Assembly: GCA_038232055.1 (NCBI GenBank)
Contig: JBBSIN010000005.1
Location: forward strand, 1 to 62,968
Direction of reading: 5' to 3'
DNA length: 62,968 nt
Source: JBBSIN01 sp038232055
GTDB lineage: Bacteria; Actinomycetota; Actinomycetes; JADGOV01
Part shown: in pieces, positions 16,165-24,222 of the stretch
Position numbering within the stretch: position 1 is the first letter of the stretch
How the letters are laid out: each line of letters begins with the position of its first letter
Position numbers and translations under genes: made by a program
The notes under the pieces: model-generated
Database searches by the model: none
What the model was told of the DNA's origin: nothing
The model's input: only the letters and a program-made list of their open reading frames with translations

Positions 16165-16668
16165 TCAGCCGATGGACACCACGGTGACGTGCCGGCGCCC
16201 TCGGGGCGAGTCGTAGCTCACGCTGTCACCGCACTGCGCGCCGAGCAGCTGGCGGCCGAGCGGGCTGGTCGGGGTGACGACCGTCACGTCGTCCTCCTGC
16301 TCGTCCATGACGCCGACCCGGTAAGTCTCGGGAGCGACGTCGCCGTCGAAGCGCAACGCGACGGCGACGCCCATCTCCACCCGATCGCCGTCGATGCGAA
16401 CCGTCGGGATGTCCGCTGCCCGTAGGGTGTCCTCGAGCCGCTCGATGCGTACGTCGAGGTGGATCAGCTGGACGTCGCGCTCGGAGAACCAGGCCTGGTC
16501 GGCGGCGTCCCCTCGGGCGTCGGCGGACGCGCGGGCGAGCTCGCGGCGCTCGTGTTCGAGCATCTGCAGTTCCGTCTGCAGTCGGGTGATGGTCGCCGTG
16601 GAGAGCCGAAGCGGCTGTTCGGCACCACCTGTTGACGGTCGGACCGCGTACGCGCTGTCGATGGCCAT
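16165..16668 (-). CDS. GreA/GreB-family transcription factor
   Basis: 167 residues. An N-terminal helical hairpin (about 22-90) is followed by the FKBP-like C-terminal domain recognisable from TPTSPLGRQLLGAQCGDSV. Such proteins enter the RNA polymerase secondary channel. In GreA the hairpin tip carries the acidic pair in GDLSENAEY that drives transcript cleavage. Here the aligned stretch reads RGDAADQAWFSERD, so one aspartate is kept but the second acidic residue is not obviously in place. It may therefore regulate rather than rescue polymerase. A longer N-terminal extension (about 20 residues) precedes the hairpin. Confidence 0.8.
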   Translation of the reverse strand: MAIDSAYAVRPSTGGAEQPLRLSTATITRLQTELQMLEHERRELARASADARGDAADQAWFSERDVQLIHLDVRIERLEDTLRAADIPTVRIDGDRVEMGVAVALRFDGDVAPETYRVGVMDEQEDDVTVVTPTSPLGRQLLGAQCGDSVSYDSPRGRRHVTVVSIG

Positions 16669-16809
16669 GGCTCGTCCTCATTCGGTGTCCGGCTGTACCG
16701 GGCGTTGGAAGGATGAGCCTGCGCGCACTGTCTGAGACGGGACTGAGAGCCTGCTGTGCGGAGGCTAAGGCTTCCGGCGGTGACCCTCGCCTGGCTACGG
16801 CGACCCTTG

Positions 16810-17577
16810 TCAGGTGCCTATTCGCACGCCGGCCGACACGCCCCACCGCGCGGCCACGAGCCGCTTCACGCCGGTCGGAAAGTCGGCGCCCGCCGCACGA
16901 TGCCCTTCGTACAGTGCGCGTTGAGCGCCGGCATCGCCGTCGAACGCCGCGATGCATCGCTCGGGCTCGACGTTGGCGAGGGCGAGGATCGCACCGGCCG
17001 CGCCGAGTACGCCCGCCATCGTGACCAGCGCCGCCGACCCGACGTAGGTGTCTCCGTCGTACGACGTCAGGGCCCCGAGCAGCCGATCAGGATCGCCGGA
17101 GGAGTCCTTGACGCCGACGACCGGCAGGTCCGGCAGCGCCTCGACCGCGATGCCGGGGGGCGACACGGCAGGGTAGGAGTAGGCCAGGACGCCCAGCGGG
17201 CCGGCCGCCTTGGCCACCGCGTCGTAGTACGGGCGCGGATCGGCGACGCGGGCCGGCGCCAGCGCGAGGACCGCGTCGGCGCCGGCGTCGACCGCCGACG
17301 CGGTGCGGGCGGCGGCCAGGCGCCCGGTCGGTGCGCCGGTGCCGGCGATGACCGGCACGTCGTCGGGCACGGCGGCCCGCACGGCGCCGACGAGTTCGGC
17401 CCGCTCCGGTTCGGTGAGCGCGACCGCCTCGCCGGTCGTGCCGGCCACCACGACGGCGCGGACGCCCACCTCGACGAGGTGCGCGGCCAGCGCACCGGAG
17501 GCGGCGGCGTCGAGGTCGCCGTCGTCGGAGAAGACCGTGATGAGCGCGACGCCGACACCGGCAAAGAGCTGGGGCAT
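16810..17577 (-). CDS. DapA-family (dihydrodipicolinate synthase-like) aldolase
   Basis: 255 residues, a class I aldolase barrel. It keeps the GTTGEA phosphate/carboxylate-binding loop (46-51), the proton-relay tyrosine Y133 in YSYP and the Schiff-base lysine K157 in GVKDSSGD. At 255 residues it is shorter than true DapA (about 290-300) and lacks a normal C-terminal helical extension. No lysine-pathway genes are nearby, so it may act on a different 2-oxo acid, for example as a sugar-acid aldolase or N-acetylneuraminate lyase-like enzyme. Upstream lie a 17-base tandem duplication and an 82-base dispersed element. Confidence 0.82.
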   Translation of the reverse strand: MPQLFAGVGVALITVFSDDGDLDAAASGALAAHLVEVGVRAVVVAGTTGEAVALTEPERAELVGAVRAAVPDDVPVIAGTGAPTGRLAAARTASAVDAGADAVLALAPARVADPRPYYDAVAKAAGPLGVLAYSYPAVSPPGIAVEALPDLPVVGVKDSSGDPDRLLGALTSYDGDTYVGSAALVTMAGVLGAAGAILALANVEPERCIAAFDGDAGAQRALYEGHRAAGADFPTGVKRLVAARWGVSAGVRIGT

Positions 17578-17613
17578 CCCGACGCCCTACCCCGATCCCG
17601 CCCCGCCTACTGA

Positions 17614-17647
17614 TGCCGGCCACCGACCGCTGCCGGCCACCGACCGC
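17614..17647. repeat. Perfect 17-base tandem duplication
   Basis: TGCCGGCCACCGACCGC is repeated head to tail at 17614-17630 and 17631-17647. It lies between the start of the DapA-family gene and the 82-base element that begins five bases later. Confidence 0.85.
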
Positions 17648-17651
17648 TTAG

Positions 17652-17733
17652 TGATCTCCTTCGCGTGCCCCGTGGTGGCTTGTCGATCTTCGAATGGCAC
17701 TTTTCACCACAACGGCCCGAGCGAAGGAGATCG
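17652..17733 (+). repeat. 82-base dispersed inverted-repeat element, copy 2
   Basis: It has the same length and ends as the other three copies, with a single change (TGATC instead of CGATC) at the first base. Its core contains a perfect inner hairpin stem GTGGTG/CACCAC. It lies between two leftward genes: about 65 bases after the stop of the PPOX-type gene and upstream of the DapA-family gene. Confidence 0.87.
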
Positions 17734-17798
17734 CAACCGGGCGCTATCCCCATCCGTTGGTGCTCGATTCCCATCCCTCGGCGCTTGGCCGGCGCAGA

Positions 17799-18212
17799 TC
17801 ACGCTCCGGTCGACCCAGCGCTCCAGCCGCTCCAGTGCTCGACCTCGACCACGACCACGGGGCCGGCCGGCGGCTCGTCGGCGTACTGCGGGTACCGCGC
17901 CTGCAGGAGGCGGACGGCCCGTTCATCGATGTCGCAGACGCTGGCGGTGCCGTCGGCGCGTGCCCACCACAGCTGTGACCAGTCCTCGCTCCACCCGTCG
18001 ACGAGCAGGCACGCCCGCGGCTCGTGGACGATGTTGTCCAGCCGTGCCAAGCGGCGAGTGCGCTTGGGTTTGGCGTCGATCGCGCTGACGATGCGGTCGC
18101 CGTCGAGCGCGAACGTCACCGGCACCAGGTGCGGCGCACCCGAGGAGCGCACGGTGGCGAGTCGAGCGACCCGCGCTGTCGCGAACCGTCGCCGCACCTC
18201 CGCCGGCGTCAC
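17799..18212 (-). CDS. Pyridoxamine-5'-phosphate-oxidase-fold, probably F420-binding protein
   Basis: 137 residues with the split beta-barrel of the PPOX/FDOR superfamily: ARVARLATVRSSGAPHLVPVTFALDGDRIVSAIDAKPKR at the start, RACLLVDGWSEDW in the middle and a C-terminal RYPQYADEPPAGPVVVVEVEHWSGW. It resembles the actinobacterial F420-linked PPOX subfamily (TIGR03668-like). The GTG at 18212 overlaps by four bases the stop of the F420-type luciferase-like oxidoreductase upstream, which supports F420 as cofactor. A longer arginine-rich N-terminus up to 18296 is possible but looks non-coding. The substrate is unknown. Confidence 0.85.
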   Translation of the reverse strand: MTPAEVRRRFATARVARLATVRSSGAPHLVPVTFALDGDRIVSAIDAKPKRTRRLARLDNIVHEPRACLLVDGWSEDWSQLWWARADGTASVCDIDERAVRLLQARYPQYADEPPAGPVVVVEVEHWSGWSAGSTGA

Positions 18213-19051
18213 GGCGCGCCGGCGACCAGCTCGGCGTCGGTGTCGAGCTTTCGGAGTACGACGTCCCGGCCGGCGCTCGGCACGGTGAGCAGGCACCGGT
18301 CGATCCCGATCTCGGCGTACCGGTCGAGGTTCGCCCGATTTCTAGCCCCGCCAAAGAGTGTCACGGGGATCCGGCCGCGACCGGTCGCCGCCGCCCGGTC
18401 GCGGAGCTCGGCGATCCGCCGACCCACGGCGTCGAGGTCGTCGGCCTGGTTCGGCATCCATTCGTCGCCGAAGTCGAGCACCCGGTCGAGGACGGTGGGC
18501 CCGTTGCCGCCGACCAGCACCGGCGGGTGCGGCCGCTGCACCGGCTTCGGCCACGACCAGATGCGGTCGAAGTCGACGTACGTCCCATGGAACGATGCCT
18601 CGTCCTCGGTCCAGATCGCCCGCATCGCCTGCACCCGCTCCGCCATCAGGGCCATCCGCGTGGCGGGGTCCGTGCCGTGGTTGGCCATCTCCTCGCGGTT
18701 CCAGCCGGCCCCGACGCCGAAGAGCACCCGCCCGCTGGACACCAGGTCGAGGCTGGCCACCTCCTTCGCCGTGACGATCGGGTCGCGTTCGACGACCAGG
18801 CAGATTCCGGTGCCCAGCCGCAGATTCGAGGTCGCCGACGCGACCGCGCCGAGGGCCACGAAGGGGTCGAGTGTGTGCCAGTAGTACTCGGGCAGCTCTC
18901 CGCCGCCGGCGTACGGCGTACGCCGGCTCGCCGGGATGTGCGTGTGCTCGGGAAAGAACAGCGACTCGAACCCGCGCTGCTCGACCGCCTGCCCCAGCTC
19001 GACCACGCCGATGGCGGAGTCGGCCGGGAACATGATGACGCCGTACTCCAC
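18209..19051 (-). CDS. LLM-class F420-dependent oxidoreductase
   Basis: 280 residues of luciferase-like monooxygenase fold: GVIMFPADSAIG at the N-terminus, the FFPEHTHIP segment, TGICLVVERDPIVTAKEVASLD and FGVGAGWNREEM, the last two being diagnostic of the F420-binding LLM group. It presumably transfers hydride from reduced F420 to an organic substrate. The gene is translationally coupled to the PPOX-type protein, with the adenylate cyclase gene just upstream on the same strand (9 bases between them), so all three may share a transcript. Confidence 0.9.
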   Translation of the reverse strand: MEYGVIMFPADSAIGVVELGQAVEQRGFESLFFPEHTHIPASRRTPYAGGGELPEYYWHTLDPFVALGAVASATSNLRLGTGICLVVERDPIVTAKEVASLDLVSSGRVLFGVGAGWNREEMANHGTDPATRMALMAERVQAMRAIWTEDEASFHGTYVDFDRIWSWPKPVQRPHPPVLVGGNGPTVLDRVLDFGDEWMPNQADDLDAVGRRIAELRDRAAATGRGRIPVTLFGGARNRANLDRYAEIGIDRCLLTVPSAGRDVVLRKLDTDAELVAGAP

Positions 19052-19060
19052 GCTGCCTCC

Positions 19061-20470
19061 CTAGCTCGATGTGCTGGCTGACGCGGGCAGCGCCCGGAGC
19101 ACGTAGGCGTCGACGGCGGCGTCCTTACCCTTGACCCGCAGGCCGGACATGGCCTCCACCGCGACACCGTCCGGCAGCCGCCGGTAGGTCTCCGCGCCGA
19201 TCAGTACGGCGCCCACCGGAGCTTGCCCCTCGAGGCGGGAGCCGAGATTGACGGTGTCGCCGACTCCGGCGTAGGCCACGTAGCCCTGCCCGCCCATCTC
19301 GCGTACGACGGCCTCGCCGCTGTTGACGCCGACGCGAAGTCCTGGCCACCCGGGATGCCCGGCGGCCACTCGGGTCAGCTCTCGCTGCAGCGCCAGCGCG
19401 GCGCCGACAGCGCGCAGCGCATGGTCCGGCTGGTCACCGCGGCTGTTGAACGTCGCCATAATGCCGTCGCCCATGAACTTCTCCACCTCGCCGCCGAAGC
19501 GTCGGGAGATGAGCGGTGCTGCGACCTCGTAGTACTCGCTCAGCATGGCCGCGACGTCGCTCGGCCTCGAGCGCTCGGAGAACGTTGTAAACCCGGCGAG
19601 GTCGCTGAACAGGACGCTCACGTCCTGGCTCCGCTCGCGCGTCGTGGACAGGTAGAGATGGCGAAAGCGCTCGTCGCGCCACTCCCGGCGGGCCGCGAAC
19701 AAGACCACGAGGTATGCCGTGACGATGAGCCCGTGCCATTCCCACCAGCTCGCGTGCCAGCTGCGCTCGCCGGTCACCGCGACGCCGATCATCGCCTCGG
19801 CAAGGAGGACGAAACACGCGACGACGCTGGCCGGCAGCAGCCCCAGCCGTTCCCGGTACACGCCGAGGTAGCGAACTGCCGACATCGCGTAGACGACCGT
19901 ACCCAGCGCGGCCATGACGCCCAGCAGACTGCGGACGCTGCCTTCGCTGCTCGGCCGGTCGAGAGGCGGCAGCTGTGTCAGAGTCCACCCGGACCACACC
20001 GCTATGACGGCGAGCAGCGTCGCTCGCAGCAGCCGCCTGCGTCGCATGACGATCGGGGCGAACGCGGGCCGCAGGTCGACGAAAGCCGACGCCGCACCGA
20101 AGAGCGAGGCCACCAGGAGCCCCACCGGAATGGCGACCTTGAAACCCGACAGGTCGCTGGAGAGCAGGATGCCCGGCGTACCGATGGCGTGCAGCATCAG
20201 GAAGCCACCGGTGGCCAGGAACGCCAACGACAGCAGCAAGACCCGGGCGTCCCCGCGACGTTCGGCCGCCTCGCCCGCCGCGTAGGCGAGGACGGAAGCA
20301 GTGCCGCCGACGAGCAGGAAGAGCACGAAGTGCAGGCGGTGGTTGTCCCAATGCGGGTCCAGCTTGGCGCGCAGTAGCAGCGAGACGAGGCCCGCGAGTG
20401 GCAGCGCCGCAGCCAGTGCCCACCTCACGGCGACCGCGGCATCGCCGGCCCGACGCCCGGCAGATGGCAT
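19061..20470 (-). CDS. Membrane-bound class III adenylate cyclase
   Basis: About 469 residues. Seven or so hydrophobic segments fill residues 15-245 (a seven-helix membrane sensor layout), followed by a C-terminal class III cyclase domain. Both metal aspartates are present (D290 in FSDLAGFT and D335 in MGDGIMATF), with the EKFMGD lysine and GDTVNLGSRLE (Asp/Thr, Asn and Arg) for adenine and transition-state binding, so adenylate rather than guanylate cyclase activity is predicted. ATG 20470 or the GTG two codons earlier (20476) could start it. No ribosome site is clear. The sensed signal is unknown. Confidence 0.87.
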   Translation of the reverse strand: MPSAGRRAGDAAVAVRWALAAALPLAGLVSLLLRAKLDPHWDNHRLHFVLFLLVGGTASVLAYAAGEAAERRGDARVLLLSLAFLATGGFLMLHAIGTPGILLSSDLSGFKVAIPVGLLVASLFGAASAFVDLRPAFAPIVMRRRRLLRATLLAVIAVWSGWTLTQLPPLDRPSSEGSVRSLLGVMAALGTVVYAMSAVRYLGVYRERLGLLPASVVACFVLLAEAMIGVAVTGERSWHASWWEWHGLIVTAYLVVLFAARREWRDERFRHLYLSTTRERSQDVSVLFSDLAGFTTFSERSRPSDVAAMLSEYYEVAAPLISRRFGGEVEKFMGDGIMATFNSRGDQPDHALRAVGAALALQRELTRVAAGHPGWPGLRVGVNSGEAVVREMGGQGYVAYAGVGDTVNLGSRLEGQAPVGAVLIGAETYRRLPDGVAVEAMSGLRVKGKDAAVDAYVLRALPASASTSS

Positions 20471-20556
20471 GGCCACGGCGCATGTTATCGCGCACCAGCT
20501 GCCAAGGGACGGCGCAGCACCCGACCGGAAACAGGGGTACCCCGACGGACCAGCCG

Positions 20557-21621
20557 TCAGTGGACCCGGACGCCGCCGATCACGATGGCTGCCGGGCGGG
20601 CGAGCACCTCCGGGTCGGTCCGCGGGTCGGCGTCGTAGGTGACGACAGCGGATGGTGCATCGGCCGCGTCCGCGCCGAGAAAGTCCCGGGCGGTCGTCGT
20701 GGCCGCCCGCAGCGCGATGACCGGCTCGACACCGCATTCGACGAGGAGCGCGACCTCGCGCGGTACGGAGCCGACGACGTCGCTGCCGGTGAGGATCGGC
20801 ACGCCGTGCCGCACGGCGTCCGGCAGCAGCTCCGCAAAGAGCTGACGGCGCTCGGCCACCCGCCGCCGTCGCTCCTCCGGGGCATCGGGCGCGCAGGCGA
20901 GTACGGCGCACAACGTCGGTGTCCAGGCGATTCCGCGCCGCCCCATCTCGGCCACCGTCCCCGCATCGAGCGCCGTGCCGTGCTCGATCGAGTCGACGCC
21001 GAGCGTCACGAGGTCGGCGGCCAGCGGGAGGGTGACGTGGGCCGCGACGCGGGCACCCGCAGCGTGGGTGGCGCTGACGAGCCGGCGTACGACGTCGAGT
21101 CCGTAGGTCTGCTCCGGTGACGGCAACGGCGCGGACCCGCGCGCCCGGGCGGGGACGAAGTCGGCGACGAGCTTCACCCAACGAGCCCCTTGCTCCACCT
21201 CTGCCACGGCGATGTCGACGACATCCGCGGGTTCCGCCGGCAGGTGCACCGCATCGAAGTACATGCCCCGTGGCGCCAGGTGCCGGCCGGCGGGCACGAC
21301 GAAGGGACGGCCGGCGATGCGCAAAAGGTTCAATACGACACTCGGCGTGCCGCCCGCGTCCCGTACGAGCGCCACACCGTTCCGGGCGTACCGCTCCCGA
21401 TTCCGCTCCGCGCCGGCAGCGTCGAGCGGCACCGGCCCGTCGGTGCCCGCACCAAAGCTTAGGTGGCTGTGCGCATCGACAAGACCGGGCAGTGCGAACC
21501 GGCCGGGCAGCCGCTCCGCCTCCGGAATGGGATCGTCGCGCCAGCCGTCTGGCGTGAGCCAGCGATCCTGCTCACTCGTGCCGTCCGGAAGGTGGGTCGA
21601 GCGCATGTACCAAGCGGGCAC
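20557..21621 (-). CDS. Amidohydrolase-family metal hydrolase
   Basis: 354 residues with a full set of metal ligands for a binuclear amidohydrolase: H51 and H53 in DAHSHLS, a candidate carboxylated lysine K150 (WVKLVADF), H195 (AAHVTLP), H214 (IEHGT) and D281 (TGSD). The layout resembles imidazolonepropionase/prolidase-like cytosolic hydrolases acting on ring amides or dipeptides, with the usual small beta-sandwich at the two ends. The specific substrate cannot be inferred. It is on the same strand as the cyclase, separated by about 87 bases. Confidence 0.88.
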   Translation of the reverse strand: MPAWYMRSTHLPDGTSEQDRWLTPDGWRDDPIPEAERLPGRFALPGLVDAHSHLSFGAGTDGPVPLDAAGAERNRERYARNGVALVRDAGGTPSVVLNLLRIAGRPFVVPAGRHLAPRGMYFDAVHLPAEPADVVDIAVAEVEQGARWVKLVADFVPARARGSAPLPSPEQTYGLDVVRRLVSATHAAGARVAAHVTLPLAADLVTLGVDSIEHGTALDAGTVAEMGRRGIAWTPTLCAVLACAPDAPEERRRRVAERRQLFAELLPDAVRHGVPILTGSDVVGSVPREVALLVECGVEPVIALRAATTTARDFLGADAADAPSAVVTYDADPRTDPEVLARPAAIVIGGVRVH

Positions 21622-21737
21622 GCGTTCACCCTTTCACTCGCGGTCGGGGAGGTGGGCCTGGGCTGGGAGTCCCTAGCGCGCGGCGGCGGATCTCAAGGCG
21701 TACTTTCGGGGGCAATAGGCCAACCGCGGAGGCAGCA

Positions 21738-22052
21738 GTGACAACGCCCGAACCCACGCCATCCGATGAACCCCTGCGGCGGGATCGACGGGAGCACGGT
21801 GGCGCGCCGGCACATCCCGACGACGACGCCCTCGCAGAACGCACGGAGGCCGAACGGGTCGACGCGGGGCTCGAGGACTACGACCCCGACCAGGTACCGG
21901 CGGCTACGGACAGCCCCACGGAGCTGGACATCACCGACACGCCTGAGTATCAGGACGAAGCGGCGGAGGTAAACCAGCAGCTCGCGGCCGGCGAGCTTCG
22001 GACGGAAGGCGACGATCGACCGTTCCCGCCCAGCGGCTACGACCGATCCTGA
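21738..22052 (+). CDS. Small acidic protein of unknown function
   Basis: 104 residues, very rich in Asp, Glu and Pro, without hydrophobic segments or cysteines. It is likely disordered (EYQDEAAEVNQQLAAGELRTEGDD near the end is the only helix-like part). The GTG at 21738 is supported by GGAGG at good spacing and by codon use matching neighbouring genes. It is followed by an 82-base dispersed element. I do not recognise the family. Confidence 0.65.
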   Translation: MTTPEPTPSDEPLRRDRREHGGAPAHPDDDALAERTEAERVDAGLEDYDPDQVPAATDSPTELDITDTPEYQDEAAEVNQQLAAGELRTEGDDRPFPPSGYDRS

Positions 22053-22093
22053 ACGACACCGCGGTTGGGCGTGTACACGTCGCCAACCGTTGT

Positions 22094-22175
22094 CGATCTC
22101 CTTCGCTCGGCCCGTGGTGGCGTGTTGATCTCCAAACGGCCCTGTTCACAACAACAGGCAGGGCGAAGGAGATCG
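22094..22175 (+). repeat. 82-base dispersed inverted-repeat element, copy 3
   Basis: The 13-base terminal inverted repeats are perfect. The core is closest to copy 4 (both share TCGGCCCGTGG at the left, TTGATCTCCA in the middle and ACAACA near the right). It lies between convergent genes, 41 bases after the stop of the small acidic protein and 41 bases before the end of the permease fragment. Confidence 0.87.
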
Positions 22176-22216
22176 CAGGCGGGCGCCGGACCGCAGCTGT
22201 GTACGTCGGACGTCGC

Positions 22217-22699
22217 CTAGGTCGCGTCGAGTCCGGTGATGCGTTGCAGGAGCTGGTCGTCAGGCAGCGCCGCCGGAACCTCGACGTCGGCGGCCGGAGC
22301 GAGCGCGGCGACGGCGGCGATTCCCGCGCCGACGACGGCTGCCGCCGTTGCGATTCCGAGAAGGACCGTGGGAAGCGCTCCCGCGAAGACAGCGGCCGCG
22401 ACAAGTCCCACGGCGGCACCGAATCCCGACCCGATCAGGCCCATGCCAATGCCCTCCAGGGTGACGAGACGGGACAGCGGCCCCTCGCGCCAGCCGATGG
22501 CGCGCAGGGTGGCGAACTCCGCGGAGCGCTCGCGGATGTTGAGGTAGAGCACGTCGGCCACCGCGACCGCGCCGAGCAGCACGGTCACGGCTGCGGCGAG
22601 GTAGTCCACACCGCGGATCTGCACGGAGATCGCATCACCGAGGAGGGAGCCGACGATCCGCCGCCCGGCGCCCCGACCGCCGAAGCGGTCGGCCGCTCG
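22217..22699 (-). pseudogene. C-terminal fragment of an FtsX-type ABC transporter permease
   Basis: The frame from 22699 to the stop at 22217 reads as the last part of a MacB/FtsX permease: LGDAISVQIRGVDYLAAAVT, then NIRERSAEFATLRAIGWR and LEGIGMGLIGSGFGAAVG, with three membrane helices. A TAA (rev. comp. of 22700-22702) interrupts the frame directly upstream and no N-terminal domains or ATPase are present, so this is a remnant. The fragment starts close to a strong hairpin (22723-22762). It is related to, but not a copy of, the intact permease at 53850-56387. Confidence 0.75.
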
Positions 22700-22722
22700 T
22701 TAGACGCGAGTCGTCGGGGACT

Positions 22723-22762
22723 GTGGAGTCCCGTGAGTGCCCCAACACTGACGGGACTCCAC
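22723..22762. repeat. 40-base hairpin with perfect 12-base ends
   Basis: GTGGAGTCCCGT (22723-22734) and ACGGGACTCCAC (22751-22762) are perfect inverted repeats. Inside them four more pairs can form, leaving a six-base loop. It lies between the truncated permease and the downstream end of the kinase gene. It resembles a REP-type palindrome more than a terminator, since no T-run flanks it. Confidence 0.7.
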
Positions 22763-22816
22763 ACCGCTGGCTGTCGCCTCGGGGACGAGCGGAGTTTGGT
22801 GTCCCTGAGCCGACGC

Positions 22817-23710
22817 TCACGGCGCCAGGTCCATCGCCGCGCTCTCCAGGTGTGGCTGGTCGACGGACTCCTGCACGCACCGGGCGAAGAGCCACCAACG
22901 CAGCCGTTCGGCGTCGAGGTCGAGAAGGTCGGCCATGCGCTGCGCGAAGCCCGCAGGATCTGCGAGGAGGCGGTCCGGGAAGTTGAGCATGTGCTGCAGC
23001 GGGTCGTACGTCGGGTCGCCGACGTACGGCTTCGGGTCGATGACCAGCCATGGCTCTCGCTGCGCGGCCAGCACGTTCTCGGGATGCAGGTCCGTGCACA
23101 GCAGCACGCAACGCTCGGCCGTGCCCGGCAAGCCGCGGAACAGCTCAATGCCAACCCGCGCGAGACCGGGATCCAGCCGAAGCCTTTGGTCGGCAGCGGC
23201 GTACCGCTCCTCGAACTCGTCGGCCCACCGATGGCACATGCTCTGCAGGGTGCGGAACGGGGAGCCGGTCGGCGGCTCGATCCAGAGCCGGCGCAACAGG
23301 CCGGCGACGACAGTGTCCTGCTCCGGTGGCGGCACACCCTGCGACAGGGCGGTGCCCGGCTCGCAGGCCTCGAGCAGCAGCGCGCTGGTCTCGCCTACGA
23401 CCAGCGCATCGAGGAGTCGAACCGCGCCGTCGCCGTCCCATGCTCGCAGGCCCTCAACCTCATGCAGCGCCTCGTCGTGACGCCAGCCGACCTTCAGCAC
23501 GAGGTGCCGCCCGGCCGGATTCCGCGCCGGAGCCACCCAGGAGGCGACCCCACCCGGTTGGCAGGGCCGGCCCAATTCGAGCGACCAACGCCGCGCCAGG
23601 TCGTGTACGACGAGCGGCAGTGCGGCCATCCAAGTTCGCCGCGACGAGTCGGCGTCGTCGGCTTCCTCCACCGCCTGCACCAGATTCCTCGGCAGCTCGA
23701 ACCCGAACAC
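22817..23710 (-). CDS. Aminoglycoside/hydroxyurea-type antibiotic phosphotransferase
   Basis: 297 residues with a protein-kinase-like fold. An N-terminal nucleotide-binding part (HLVLKVGW with the ATP-contacting lysine) is followed by the catalytic loop TDLHPENVL and the metal motif VIDPKPYVGDP. These and the WSLELGRPCQPGGVASWVAPA start match the APH(6)/StrB and hydroxyurea phosphotransferase group, which inactivate antibiotics by phosphorylation. Whether this one confers resistance, and to what, is not known. GAGGAGG precedes the GTG at 23710. The frame stays open further upstream, but that part does not look like the family. It is one of the few intact genes in the decayed zone. Confidence 0.85.
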   Translation of the reverse strand: MFGFELPRNLVQAVEEADDADSSRRTWMAALPLVVHDLARRWSLELGRPCQPGGVASWVAPARNPAGRHLVLKVGWRHDEALHEVEGLRAWDGDGAVRLLDALVVGETSALLLEACEPGTALSQGVPPPEQDTVVAGLLRRLWIEPPTGSPFRTLQSMCHRWADEFEERYAAADQRLRLDPGLARVGIELFRGLPGTAERCVLLCTDLHPENVLAAQREPWLVIDPKPYVGDPTYDPLQHMLNFPDRLLADPAGFAQRMADLLDLDAERLRWWLFARCVQESVDQPHLESAAMDLAP

Positions 23711-23718
23711 GCCGCCAT

Positions 23719-24150
23719 CCTCCTCGGACTTGACGACCGGTGAGGTACGGCCCGGCAGCCATCCGGCGGCTACCCCGCACGTAGCGCTTTGCGCCGGACC
23801 CGCGAGTACTGGGTGATGCGCATGGTCGTGCATGCGGGCGTAGCCGCGCAGGACGGTCTCTGCCAGGGACAACAGATCCTGAGCCGCCGCTGGGATCGGG
23901 CCGCGCGCAGGAAGTGTCGGCGCCAGGTCGGCGATGGCGTCGCGAACCGCGAGGACTCGGTCGTCGCTGCCGGCTCGGGCTCGAGTTGCCCGCCCTGGGC
24001 GGGAAGTGGGTGCCGTGCCGTTTCCTCGAGCAGCCGCCGCAGAGCGTTCTCGAGGGCGGTTCCCCAGCGGTTCGCGTACGGCAGCTGACGATGATCGACG
24101 CCCCATTGTAACGCAACGCATACTCCTGTGGCACCGCGAAGCAGGGCCAT
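23719..24150 (-). pseudogene. Possible frameshifted gene of unknown function
   Basis: Two frames together read as one helical protein. From 24150 (ATG) one frame gives NRWGTALENALRRLLEETARH; near 23945 the coherent reading jumps to another frame giving RVLAVRDAIADLAPTLPARG and LLSLAETVLRGYARM. Neither frame alone looks coding throughout. This suggests a decayed small gene or a sequencing slip. No family is recognised, and the call is weak. Confidence 0.3.
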
Positions 24151-24222
24151 CGAAGACTCGGCGGCGGGGTGAGTGGAAGGAGGTCAGGACCGGGAAGCGC
24201 AGCAGCTGTTGCTGCGCCGAGA

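Noticed and set aside
16810..17577. Lysine-pathway DapA
   Set aside because: It is too short and no lysine genes are linked, so the narrower assignment is not supported.
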